NCBI GenBank assembly: GCA_965140355.1 | Contig: OZ223194.1 | Coordinates: 1,488,001 to 1,552,000, forward strand | Reading direction: 5' to 3' | Length of the DNA: 64,000 bases | From: Acetobacterium sp965140355 | Lineage (GTDB): Bacteria; Bacillota; Clostridia; Eubacteriales; Eubacteriaceae | Shown: positions 34,663 to 43,176 of the stretch, piece by piece | Layout of the letters: every line of letters starts with the position of its first letter | Numbering within the stretch: the first letter of the stretch is position 1 | Notes under the pieces: model-generated | Databases searched by the model: none | What the model saw: the letters and a program-made list of their open reading frames with translations, nothing else | What the model was told of the DNA's origin: nothing | Translations under genes and position numbers: made by a program

Positions 34663-35313
34663 ATCATTGGTGCCGAAGAAGGCGTTATCGATGAAGTAAT
34701 GTTTACAATGGAGGCCGGCAATATGGGCGGGATGCCGGCGAATAAACATGATTTTGGGTGCTGTTGGAATCCCGAAGCGATGATAGAAATGGCAGATAAC
34801 TTTGATTATTATGATGGCGGCTGTTTGGATTTTGGAAGCCTTGGTGTTTTACAAGTCGATCCTTCAGGTAAGGTCAATTCAAGTCGATTAAATGACTAAG
34901 GGATTGGCGTAGGCGGATTTATCGATGTTGCAATAGATTCTAAAATAATTGCATTCACAACTATATTTGTCGGTAGAGTTGACGTGGAAATTGGGAATGG
35001 TCAATTAAAAATTGTAAAAGAAGGAAATATTATCAAATTTGCAAATAATATTGAACAAATTTCTTTTAATGGTCAACTAGCATTGGAAGATAATAAAAAT
35101 GTCTATTATATTACCGAAAGAGCAGTGTTTAAATTAACCCATGAAGGATTAGAATTAATTGAAATTGCACCGGGAGTTGATTTGCAAAAGGATGTACTAA
35201 ATCAAATGGAGTATAAACCAATCATTAAAGATGTCAAGTTAATGCCTGCAGAGATATTCAATGAGCAATGGGGTGGACTTGCTGAAATAATGGATAGTCA
35301 TACTCGAATATGA
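34663..35313 (+). pseudogene. Remnant of an acyl-CoA:acetate CoA-transferase (YdiF-like), C-terminal domain
   Basis: The reading frame encodes about 215 residues matching the C-terminal half of YdiF/propionate CoA-transferase-type enzymes (usually ~520 residues). GVIDEVMFTMEAGNMGG is at the start, with the likely catalytic glutamate of the family. FDYYDGGCLDFGSLGVLQVD comes next, and then, after the stop, VYYITERAVFKLTHEG and IEIAPGVDLQKDVLNQM. It has no N-terminal domain, is preceded by a TGA (34660) and is broken by an in-frame TAA at 34897-34899. No proper start or ribosome site is seen. It sits in the middle of an otherwise intact operon. Confidence 0.85.
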
Positions 35314-35333
35314 TTGATGAAAGGTAGAACAGC

Positions 35334-36269
35334 ATGATTAGCGACAAACTAGCAGCTAAATATTCTGTTGTCGACAAAATTAATGAAGCTTGCATATTAG
35401 ATATAGGTGACAAAGCAGTTGCGCTTGTATTTTGTGGCGACGGTAATAAAATTAATTCGAAAACAGCAGAATGGACAGCAAACGCCTTAAAACAAATAGA
35501 AGACAAATTTAATGGTGTGGTCGTATTTGGTGCCGAAGAAAATTTGTGTGCCGGAAACAGCATCGAAGCAAATGAAGATTTGACAAATTGCGTTCAATCA
35601 TTTCAAAGGTTAACAACAACAATTAGACATTATAGTAAACCGGTGGTAACTTTATTACAAGGAAAATCGATTGGTTTTGGTTATGAAATTGCTTTAAATA
35701 GCCATGCTATCGTAGCAAGCCCAGATTGTGTTGAATTTGGTTATGATTTTAGTCAAGGATTAAGCCCAATGGGAGGAGGATTAACGGCACAAATTATCGA
35801 TACGTATGCAATCGGCGATTATGTACAGGGACATGATATCATTCCGTTTTTAAAAGTGCTTTTAAACAATAATTATGCACCTAAAAAAGTTGAGAATATT
35901 CTTGAAGCAAAAGCGAATGGTCAGCTTCCTAAAAATGCTTTTATTATTAAAAACGGCGAAGATATCATTGAAAAAGGAAAACAAAAAGCATTAAATTTAT
36001 TTAATGAAGGATTTGAAAAAATCGAAAATAAAATGATTGCTGTTGCTGGAACAACTGGTAGAGCAGCGTTAGAAATAACAATTATCAACAGGTATGAAGG
36101 ATTGTTTATGCCTCAAACAATTTATCAAATTGCTCTAAAAATGGCAGCAATTATTTGCGGCGGAAATGTTCCTAAGCGAACTTTAATATCCGAGCAGCAG
36201 TTCCTGAATTTAGAAGCGCTAGCCTTTGCGAGTATTACTGATCAGAAAAGGGATGAGGCAATTAAATGA
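35334..36269 (+). CDS. FadN-type orphan crotonase domain protein
   Basis: This 311-residue protein resembles the C-terminal part of two-domain 3-hydroxyacyl-CoA dehydrogenase/crotonase proteins such as Bacillus FadN, without the dehydrogenase half. The end of the protein (AGTTGRAALEITIINRYEGL, then MAAIICGGNVPKRTLISEQQ) corresponds to the helical tail of FadN. The active site is altered: GFGYEIALNSHAI keeps one glutamate, but the usual PEVG loop reads FGYDFSQGLSPMGGG, so the second catalytic glutamate is missing. It may be structural, have an altered activity or be decaying. Its stop overlaps the thiolase start by 4 bp. Confidence 0.72.
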   Translation: MISDKLAAKYSVVDKINEACILDIGDKAVALVFCGDGNKINSKTAEWTANALKQIEDKFNGVVVFGAEENLCAGNSIEANEDLTNCVQSFQRLTTTIRHYSKPVVTLLQGKSIGFGYEIALNSHAIVASPDCVEFGYDFSQGLSPMGGGLTAQIIDTYAIGDYVQGHDIIPFLKVLLNNNYAPKKVENILEAKANGQLPKNAFIIKNGEDIIEKGKQKALNLFNEGFEKIENKMIAVAGTTGRAALEITIINRYEGLFMPQTIYQIALKMAAIICGGNVPKRTLISEQQFLNLEALAFASITDQKRDEAIK

Positions 36270-37435
36270 AAGAAGTAGTGATTGTTAGTTATGCACGTTC
36301 AGCAGTGGGGAAGGCTCCCAAAGGAGCGCTTAAAAACACCCGACCAGAAGAATTAGCAGCCCAAACATTAAAAGGTTTAATGGCTAAGACGACTCAAGTA
36401 AACTATGGAGATATCGACGATATTTTTATGGGAAATGCTTTCTCTGAAGCAGAACAAGGCTTAAATATTGGCAGAACAGCGTCAGGTTTGGCTGGCTTTC
36501 CAGATGAAGTTTCGGCTCAGACAATTAACAGATTTTGTTCTTCCGGGGTTCAAACCATAGCAACGGCCAATAATGCGATATTAGCTGGGAATATAGAGAT
36601 AGCGATTGCTGGCGGAGTCGAAAGCATGAGTGCCATTCCTAGCGGCGGGAATATGAACTTTCCACATCCAGATTTACTTTGGTCTAATACCGGAGATTAT
36701 CTTTCAATGGGTATAACTGCTGAAAATGTAGCAACAAAATATAATATCAGCAGAGAAAAACAAGATGCAATTGCTCTAAGAAGCCATCATTTAGCTGAAG
36801 TAGCACAAAAGAATGGCTATTTTGATGACCAAATTGTCGATATAAATGCTTGTCGAGCATTAGAAGATGGTACTGGACAAGAAACATTTATCTTTAATAA
36901 GGATGAAGGCATCAGATACGGACAAATAAATGAAGCATTGGCTAAATTAAAACCCGTATTTAAAAAAGGTGGATCAGTAACGGCGGGAAATTCTTCGCAG
37001 ACCAGTGATGGAGCCGGATTTGTATTAATGATGACAAGAGAAAAGGCTCAAGAATATGGTTTGCAGCCAATAGCTAAGGTTCGGGGTTTTTCAACTGTAG
37101 GAGTAGCACCGGATATTATGGGTGTTGGACCAATGTATGCCATCCCAAAAGTTTTAAAACAAACAGGATTAACCATAAAAGATATAGATTTAATCGAACT
37201 TAATGAAGCGTTTGCATCTCAAGCGGTTGCATGCATTGAAGCACTTGATTTACCAGAAGAGATTATCAATGTAAATGGCGGAGCGATAGCTCTTGGACAT
37301 CCATTAGGTGGCAGCGGGGCATTTTTAACATGTAAATTATTCGGCGAACTTCAACGAAGAAAACAGACAATGGGTTTGGTTAGTATGTGTATCGGAGGTG
37401 GAATGGGTGCTGCGATAATTTATGAAATGCTATAA
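36266..37435 (+). CDS. Thiolase (acetyl-CoA acetyltransferase-like)
   Basis: This 389-residue thiolase either cleaves 3-ketoacyl-CoA with CoA or condenses two acetyl-CoA. The nucleophilic C91 is in INRFCSSGVQT, the histidine in ALGHPLGGSGA (H345) and the second cysteine in SMCIGGGMG (C375). NEAFASQAVA near residue 312 is also typical. The ATG overlaps the preceding stop (ATGA), so translation is coupled. With Hbd and crotonase it completes a route from an enoyl-CoA to acetyl-CoA. Chain-length preference cannot be read. Confidence 0.93.
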   Translation: MKEVVIVSYARSAVGKAPKGALKNTRPEELAAQTLKGLMAKTTQVNYGDIDDIFMGNAFSEAEQGLNIGRTASGLAGFPDEVSAQTINRFCSSGVQTIATANNAILAGNIEIAIAGGVESMSAIPSGGNMNFPHPDLLWSNTGDYLSMGITAENVATKYNISREKQDAIALRSHHLAEVAQKNGYFDDQIVDINACRALEDGTGQETFIFNKDEGIRYGQINEALAKLKPVFKKGGSVTAGNSSQTSDGAGFVLMMTREKAQEYGLQPIAKVRGFSTVGVAPDIMGVGPMYAIPKVLKQTGLTIKDIDLIELNEAFASQAVACIEALDLPEEIINVNGGAIALGHPLGGSGAFLTCKLFGELQRRKQTMGLVSMCIGGGMGAAIIYEML

Positions 37436-37539
37436 TCAAAACAAGTTATAAGGATAAACGATAATCATTCTAAAACTTTGTATTTAGAGAGATGATATTA
37501 AATAAAACTAAAATATATTTATTCGAGGAGGATATATCA

Positions 37540-38331
37540 ATGAATGAAAATGCAAAATTACCTTTCGTAATGCCAAATTATGATTTGACTGGAAAGGTTG
37601 CAATCGTAACAGGTGGGACTAAAGGGTTAGGTTATGGCATCGTCATGGCGTTAGCATATTATGGAGCCAAAGTTGTCGTAACCAGCAGACATCAGGATGA
37701 CTGTGATCGTATTGCTAAAGAAGTAGTCGAGATGGGCGGTGAAGCAACGGGTATTAAAACGGATGTTCAGATTAAAGAAGAATTAGATAATCTCGTTGAA
37801 AAGACCGTCGAAAAATATGGCAAAATCGATATTATGGTCAATAACGCTGGCGTTGCGATCACAAAACCAATGCTATCAATGACTGAAGAAGAATATGATA
37901 CTGTTTTGGATTCAAATTTAAAAAGTGTTTATTTTGGTTCAGCGGCGGCGGCAAGAGAAATGATTAAACAAGGCAATGGCGGAAGAATTATTAACATGGC
38001 TTCTATGGGAGGACTAGTTGGGACAAAAAATATTTCGACCTATGGCGCATCAAAAGCAGCTGTTTTAAACTTAACCAAAGGGATGGCCATTGAATTTGGA
38101 AAACATAATATAACGGTCAATTCAATCTGTCCAGGTTATGTTAAGACTGCTTTAAACGAAGAGGTGCTTGATAATCCTAAATTTAAAGACAAAATGTTTA
38201 CCAGAATACCATTAAAACGATGGGGCGAAGTTCAGGAAGTTGCGGCAATTGTTTTATTCCTGGCATCGGATTTTTCCGGAATTATGACTGGTTCACATTT
38301 AGTTGCGGATATGGGAACGACTTGTAATTAA
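37540..38331 (+). CDS. Short-chain dehydrogenase/reductase, copy 1
   Basis: This 263-residue classical SDR is probably a cytoplasmic alcohol or 3-oxoacyl dehydrogenase. The cofactor motif TGGTKGLG is at residues 24-31 and NNAGVA is near 98. The active-site serine precedes Y-x3-K in STYGASKAAV (Y~167), and SICPGYVKTALNEE follows. The frame is open from 37492, but the GAGGAGG before the ATG at 37540 sets the start. The 104-bp gap after the thiolase gene may hold a separate promoter. The arginine expected after TGxxxGxG in NADP enzymes is not obvious, so cofactor choice is open. Confidence 0.9.
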   Translation: MNENAKLPFVMPNYDLTGKVAIVTGGTKGLGYGIVMALAYYGAKVVVTSRHQDDCDRIAKEVVEMGGEATGIKTDVQIKEELDNLVEKTVEKYGKIDIMVNNAGVAITKPMLSMTEEEYDTVLDSNLKSVYFGSAAAAREMIKQGNGGRIINMASMGGLVGTKNISTYGASKAAVLNLTKGMAIEFGKHNITVNSICPGYVKTALNEEVLDNPKFKDKMFTRIPLKRWGEVQEVAAIVLFLASDFSGIMTGSHLVADMGTTCN

Positions 38332-38375
38332 TTTAAAATCAATAAACTAATTTATCTAAAAAGGAGAATTGAATT

Positions 38376-39662
38376 ATGAATAGATGGGAAAAAATTGAAC
38401 GAAAACCGGCACCATTATTAGCTAAAGCTTTTGGACCACTAAGCGGAATCAGAGTTCTGCTTAATGGAACAGTCGTAGCAGCCCCTTTTTCAGCAACGAT
38501 GATGAGTGATTTTGGAGCAGAGGTTATTTCGTTAGAACGGCCAAAAGTTGGTGGAGATCCCGCTCGGCATCAGAAACCGCAGATTACTCATGAAGAGAAA
38601 TCCATCAGCGGAGCATGGCTGCAAAATTCAAGAAACAAGCTTAGTTTTGCGTTGGAAACTAATTTGAATGTTCCTGAATCCAAAGAAATATTTTTATCCC
38701 TGATTAAAAACTCAGATGTTTGGATTGAAAATATGGTTTGGATTAATAAGCTGGGGATCACTGATGAGATGCTTATGGAAGTTAATCCCAAATTAGTAAT
38801 TTGCCATATCAGCGGCTTTGGAACGACAGGTTTCGGCGGTGAAGAAAGACAGATAAACAGACCGGGATATGATCCTTTAGGACAAGCTGAATCCGGCTGG
38901 GGATTATTACAAGGCTGGCCGGACCGAGAACCTTATTATGCCCAACAATATGTAGGCGATTATTTAAGCGGACTGTTTGCTGTCAATGGCATCTTAATGG
39001 CCTATATGAACGCCCAAAAAACTGGCAAAGGACAGAGTATTGATGTTAGTTTAGTTGAAGGATGGATGCGGGTTATGGATGATAACTTCCCGCTTTGGAC
39101 GGAAAAAAAGATGATTAAACAAAGACAAGGGATCAAACAATCAACATATCAGCCGGGCGGCATTTTTGCGACCAAAGACGGAAAATATATCAACTTGGGA
39201 TCTTATGGAAAATCAGCGTACAATAAAGTATTAAAAGGTTTTGGCATTGATACCGAGAAGTTTAGTTATGAAAAAGCCGGCGGCAGTGAGGAAGCAATTA
39301 ATAGTCCGCTCGGAGTAGAATTGGATGCTACCTTCCAAAAATTCTTTATGGAACATACTGCCCAGGAAGCATTAGACATTTGTATTGACAATAAAATTGG
39401 TGCAGCGGTAGTAAGAGATTCAGGCGATGTTTTTGAACAAACCCATTGGCGTGAACGAGGCGACTGGGTAAAATACACCGATCAGACACTTAATAAAGAA
39501 GTCGAAGCTTTTGGTTTTGTACCAAAATTATCTGAGACACCGGGCGAAGTATGGCGTGGAGCGCCAGCTTTAGGACAGGATACGGAAGCGATTTTGACCC
39601 AACTGTTAGAGTACAGTGCAGAAGAAATTGAAGCATTAAAAGGCAAAGGGATTATTGACTAA
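38376..39662 (+). CDS. CaiB/BaiF family (class III) CoA-transferase
   Basis: This 428-residue type III CoA-transferase moves CoA between acids. The N-terminal KAFGPLSGIRVLLNG and GAEVISLERP match CaiB-type proteins. The catalytic aspartate is D195 in QYVGDYLSGL, GKGQSIDVSLVEGWMR follows, and the C-terminal GEVWRGAPALGQDTEAIL closely resembles the CaiB end. L-carnitine, bile acid or aromatic acids are substrates of characterised relatives. Here it most likely activates the pathway's starting acid, perhaps replacing the broken YdiF-type transferase upstream. A good AAAGGAG site precedes the ATG. Confidence 0.9.
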   Translation: MNRWEKIERKPAPLLAKAFGPLSGIRVLLNGTVVAAPFSATMMSDFGAEVISLERPKVGGDPARHQKPQITHEEKSISGAWLQNSRNKLSFALETNLNVPESKEIFLSLIKNSDVWIENMVWINKLGITDEMLMEVNPKLVICHISGFGTTGFGGEERQINRPGYDPLGQAESGWGLLQGWPDREPYYAQQYVGDYLSGLFAVNGILMAYMNAQKTGKGQSIDVSLVEGWMRVMDDNFPLWTEKKMIKQRQGIKQSTYQPGGIFATKDGKYINLGSYGKSAYNKVLKGFGIDTEKFSYEKAGGSEEAINSPLGVELDATFQKFFMEHTAQEALDICIDNKIGAAVVRDSGDVFEQTHWRERGDWVKYTDQTLNKEVEAFGFVPKLSETPGEVWRGAPALGQDTEAILTQLLEYSAEEIEALKGKGIID

Positions 39663-39827
39663 AGGAATGGCCATTTAGGTAAATTCGATTTAAATTGAAG
39701 ATAATCGGAATAATGAAACACCATATGAAATGCCGTTACAGTATTGCAAATAAATCGACAATCTTTAATATTTTGTTTTATTAGACCAATCGACTAAAAT
39801 TCTATTTAAAAGGAGAATATAAATATC

Positions 39828-40652
39828 ATGGGTAAATTAACTGGAAAAAATGCGATTGTAACAGGAGCGGCAAGGGGAATTGGAAGAGAGTATGCATTGC
39901 GATTAGCGTCTTTAGGTGCAAACGTTGGAGTGATTGACATTAACCTAAAATCTTTCGAAGAATTTGCTGGCGAAAAAGCGTTATTAACTGCAGACACTGT
40001 AATGGATGAAATAAGAGCTCTTGGCGTTAATTCCGCAGGAGCAGTAGCTGATATTGGAAATAGAGAACAAGTTTTTGCGGCAGTTGCAGAAATTGCCAAA
40101 GAATTAGGTGATATTTCCATCGTAGTATGTAATGCCGGCGGAGGAATGGGACCAATGGATGGCAACAAAGCATCAGAGATAAATTGGGAACAATATCATG
40201 CGGTTATTGATAGAAATTTACATGGCACTGTTTATACTTGTAACGCCGTTGCCCCGATGATGAAAAAACTAGGATACGGAAAAATAGTAAATGTTGCTTC
40301 TGTGGGTGGATTAATGGCAAATAGTGATGGTAGTTATGCTCACTATGCAACTTCAAAAGCAGGTATTATTCATTATACAAAATTGTTGGCTCAAGATTTG
40401 GGACCATACAATATCACGTGTAATGTTATTGCACCGGGCTTTATTTCAACCGCTCGATTGGAAGCAGGATTTAAGGCAATGGGTGAAGAAAAATTCACTC
40501 GAAATATTGCGATGGGAAGATTTGGAACAACTGAAGATTGCGCCAACGTAGTGGAATTTTTAACAACAGACTTATCATCCTATGTAAGTGGAACCGTTCT
40601 TGAAGTAACCGGCGGAACTGTTGGCCGGATTCTGATGAATCAGGCCTATTAA
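39828..40652 (+). CDS. Short-chain dehydrogenase/reductase, copy 2
   Basis: This is a 274-residue classical SDR with TGAARGIG at residues 12-19, VCNAGGGMGPM near 104-114 and AHYATSKAGI (Y~172 and K~176). It ends in YVSGTVLEVTGGTVGRILMNQAY. It is more distant from the first SDR than a recent copy would be. The 165-bp gap before it suggests its own promoter, and an AAAGGAG ribosome site is present. In this neighbourhood it probably oxidises or reduces a hydroxyl/keto group of the pathway substrate, for instance on a ring or side chain. Confidence 0.9.
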   Translation: MGKLTGKNAIVTGAARGIGREYALRLASLGANVGVIDINLKSFEEFAGEKALLTADTVMDEIRALGVNSAGAVADIGNREQVFAAVAEIAKELGDISIVVCNAGGGMGPMDGNKASEINWEQYHAVIDRNLHGTVYTCNAVAPMMKKLGYGKIVNVASVGGLMANSDGSYAHYATSKAGIIHYTKLLAQDLGPYNITCNVIAPGFISTARLEAGFKAMGEEKFTRNIAMGRFGTTEDCANVVEFLTTDLSSYVSGTVLEVTGGTVGRILMNQAY

Positions 40653-40835
40653 AAACACTATCGAGGTAGTAAAAAGTTTGGATTTTTCAGGTCTTAATAT
40701 TGGTCTAAAGACACTGGTTGAAATATTTAGTCCCAATATCCAGTAAATTAATAATTAACAGGATTGCGTAAATCCACATTCATTTATGATGTGAGATAAG
40801 TAGATCGCTGGTTATTGGGACTTTTGGAAGGTGGC

Positions 40836-41117
40836 ATGATTGGTCAAAATAGGATAAGCAGAATTAAAAAAATAGAAAAAATTTATGGGAGACTTTGGGT
40901 ATTTATTATTTTAATTAAAGCGGGTGATAAAATCTTTGCCTTTTTCGTTGCAGTTGCTACAGTTGGCTTTTTTAGTCTTGCAGTTACCGCTTTAGGGTTG
41001 GTAGATTTAGAAATGGTAGCAGCAGTTTGTTTGACTACATTTGGATGTTGGTTGATTTATTCAGGTTGTACCATATTAATGGAAAACGTATTAGTGAAAA
41101 AGATTATACCATATTAA
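40836..41117 (+). CDS. Small two-helix membrane protein
   Basis: This 93-residue protein has a basic N-terminus (RISRIKKIEKIYGRLW). Two hydrophobic segments follow, at about residues 20-50 (LWVFIILIKAGDK then FAFFVAVATVGFFSLAVTAL) and 55-80. I do not recognise a family. The ATG at 40836 follows GGAAGGTGG, and an earlier in-frame start at 40815 is less likely. It lies between the second SDR and a 3-hydroxyacyl-CoA dehydrogenase gene in the same direction. It could be a small transport or anchoring subunit. Confidence 0.55.
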   Translation: MIGQNRISRIKKIEKIYGRLWVFIILIKAGDKIFAFFVAVATVGFFSLAVTALGLVDLEMVAAVCLTTFGCWLIYSGCTILMENVLVKKIIPY

Positions 41118-41157
41118 TTATATTTATAAAATTCCTGAAAAATAAAAGGAGATAAAA

Positions 41158-42108
41158 ATGGAAAAAAATTGGAATGTGTTAATTGTTGGAGCAGGTACCA
41201 TGGGGCGTGGAATTGCTGAGGTATTTGCAGCGAAGGGAATTAAGGTAACGCTTAATGATGCTTTTCCAGAACAGTTGGTAAAAGCAAAAGAAATGATTCA
41301 AAGTGATATGGCTTATTTTTTAGAAGAAGGCTTGGTAAGTCAGGAAGAGATTAAAAACACAAAGGATCTTATTTTTTTTGAAGAAAAGTTGAAAAATTGT
41401 GCCCCTTCAGCAAATATTGTTATTGAAGGTGTTTTTGAAAATGCTGAATTAAAACGGGATATTTTTAATCAATTAGATGAACTTTGCACAGCAGATTGCT
41501 TGTTTTGCAGTAATACATCAGCTTCGAACATTTTTGAAATTGCCCAGATTTCGCATCCAGAACGTCTTCTGATTACACATTTTTTCAATCCACCTTATGT
41601 AATGCCATTGGTTGAAGTGGTATTGGGACCAAAAACATCGGTAGAAACACGGGATAAAGTTAAAAACTTATTGATTGAAGTTGGTAAAGAACCAGCAGTC
41701 ATTTCACATTATATCCCTGGTTTTATTGTTAATCGTCTGGATAATGTTCTTACAAGGGAAATTGGTTATATGATAACCCAAGGATGGACAACTGGTGAAG
41801 ATATTGAACGTGCAATCCGCTACACAAGTGGGATACGATATTCCTTCGAAGGACCATTAGCGCTTCATGATGTCGTAGGTTGGGATTTGACAAATACTGT
41901 TTCGAAGGATGTTCATAAAACTCTTTGTAACGACGGCGATGAAAATAGATTGGGAAAAGAATTGATCGAAAAGGGTGAATTAGGGATCAAGTCAGGAAAG
42001 GGAGTTTACGATTATTCGGGAGTCGATATTCAGGAATTTATGAATAAAAGATCACACAAGATCATAAAAATGCTAAAAGCAATGAAAGCTTTAAATGACC
42101 CAGAGTAA
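41158..42108 (+). CDS. 3-hydroxyacyl-CoA dehydrogenase family protein, second type
   Basis: This 316-residue NAD-dependent dehydrogenase has IVGAGTMGRGIAEVFAA at the N-terminus. The catalytic histidine is in LLITHFFNPPYVMPLVEVV near 138-156, and IPGFIVNRLDNVLTRE near 182-197. It is only distantly related to the Hbd-like protein at 32986. It has a longer C-terminus and resembles the branch containing L-carnitine and L-gulonate dehydrogenases. The substrate may therefore be a free or bulky 3-hydroxy acid rather than 3-hydroxybutyryl-CoA. The AAAGGAG site is good. Confidence 0.87.
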   Translation: MEKNWNVLIVGAGTMGRGIAEVFAAKGIKVTLNDAFPEQLVKAKEMIQSDMAYFLEEGLVSQEEIKNTKDLIFFEEKLKNCAPSANIVIEGVFENAELKRDIFNQLDELCTADCLFCSNTSASNIFEIAQISHPERLLITHFFNPPYVMPLVEVVLGPKTSVETRDKVKNLLIEVGKEPAVISHYIPGFIVNRLDNVLTREIGYMITQGWTTGEDIERAIRYTSGIRYSFEGPLALHDVVGWDLTNTVSKDVHKTLCNDGDENRLGKELIEKGELGIKSGKGVYDYSGVDIQEFMNKRSHKIIKMLKAMKALNDPE

Positions 42109-42179
42109 ATCATTTTGAAATGATGACTCCAACTAACAGAACATTAAAAAACGATCGAGATTTTGCGATCAATTTCGTA

Positions 42180-42218
42180 AGAACCAGAAGAAATCGATAA
42201 GCGAATTCTTCTGGTTCT
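42180..42218 (+). other. 13-bp inverted repeat before the lactonase-like gene
   Basis: Perfect arms AGAACCAGAAGAA (42180-42192) and TTCTTCTGGTTCT (42206-42218) flank a 13-nt loop. There is no T-run, so it is either a weak terminator or a regulatory site. Confidence 0.5.
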
Positions 42219-42305
42219 GGAAACTGATTTCAAATTACTTCTAGTTAAGCGCTAAACACGATATAAATAATAAGATACATTAAATTTAAAAGGAGAATTA
42301 AAAAG

Positions 42306-43145
42306 ATGGTAAATTATTCAATTAAAATTTTGGAGTATGCTAATACGGACAGTGCACCAGTTTCGGGTCAAATTGCAAGTGCTCATAATGGTGGTTTTAT
42401 GAATTTAACGATGTCTTATAATTTAATCCAAGGGAATGGTCATAATATTTTGCAAGATTGTGGGGTGAATTATGATGAACCTGAACAGAAAGCCATCTGC
42501 GAAGCTTATGCATTTCAAAACGTTAGAATGCCAAAAGATATTTTAGCAAAAGTTGGTTTAACTCCAGAAGATATTGATACCGTCATTATGTCACACTGTC
42601 ATTTTGACCATATGGGTGGTTTGAAATTATTTCCCAATGCTCACTTCTATATTCAGAAAGATGAAATCTTAAAATCATTAGCTGCTTTATCATTGGATAA
42701 GAGATTCAATCGTGCCAAAAATGCATTTTTAGCGAGTGATCTGCAAGTTGCCTGTGAATATATTTGTAATGGCCGAATGACTTTGTTAGATGGAGATCAA
42801 GAAATATTTGAAGGGATTCGGGTGGTTGCGCTTCCCATGGGACATTCATATTGTGGACAAATGATTTTAGTGGAAGTTGAAGAAAATGGTAAAAATATCG
42901 AAAAAGTTTTGAGTGGCGATGTTGCCTATGTTTATGAAAATGTTCTTGGTATGGATAACGATGGCGTTTATATTCCGTTTACTGCAGTTGGCTCACCAGT
43001 TACAGTGGTTGAACAAATTGATAAAGCTTATGCTTTGGCGGGATATGATATCAATAATTTGATATTTAATCATGAAGTAAGAAATTATAAAACATATGAA
43101 AGTATAAAATATGAAGATGGTCTTCATGTTGCAACGGTTATTTAG
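42306..43145 (+). CDS. Metallo-beta-lactamase fold hydrolase (lactonase-like)
   Basis: This 279-residue MBL-fold protein has the dinuclear zinc motif SHCHFDHMGG (residues ~95-104). Downstream metal ligands are in MGHSYCGQM near 177-185 and LSGDVAYVYENV near 203-214, with a final NHEVRNY near 256-262. It looks most like the N-acyl-homoserine lactonase/gamma-butyrolactone lactonase group (AiiA, AttM/BlcC). Opening a gamma-lactone would give a 4-hydroxy acid, which fits the AbfD genes. A quorum-quenching role or a thioesterase role is also possible. It lies downstream of a 13-bp inverted repeat and upstream of a DUF1097 gene. Confidence 0.85.
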   Translation: MVNYSIKILEYANTDSAPVSGQIASAHNGGFMNLTMSYNLIQGNGHNILQDCGVNYDEPEQKAICEAYAFQNVRMPKDILAKVGLTPEDIDTVIMSHCHFDHMGGLKLFPNAHFYIQKDEILKSLAALSLDKRFNRAKNAFLASDLQVACEYICNGRMTLLDGDQEIFEGIRVVALPMGHSYCGQMILVEVEENGKNIEKVLSGDVAYVYENVLGMDNDGVYIPFTAVGSPVTVVEQIDKAYALAGYDINNLIFNHEVRNYKTYESIKYEDGLHVATVI

Positions 43146-43176
43146 TTTGATTTTATAAATATTTAGGGGGTATCTT

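Noticed and set aside
34699..35313. Two small plus-strand genes (34699-34899 and 34984-35313)
   Set aside because: They are in the same frame, separated by one stop codon, and together match the C-terminal domain of one CoA-transferase, so they are pieces of a pseudogene.
27897..42108. A carnitine (cai) pathway
   Set aside because: CaiB-like, acyl-CoA dehydrogenase, Etf and crotonase genes recall it, but there is no BCCT carnitine transporter, and AbfD, thiolase and Hbd do not belong to that pathway.
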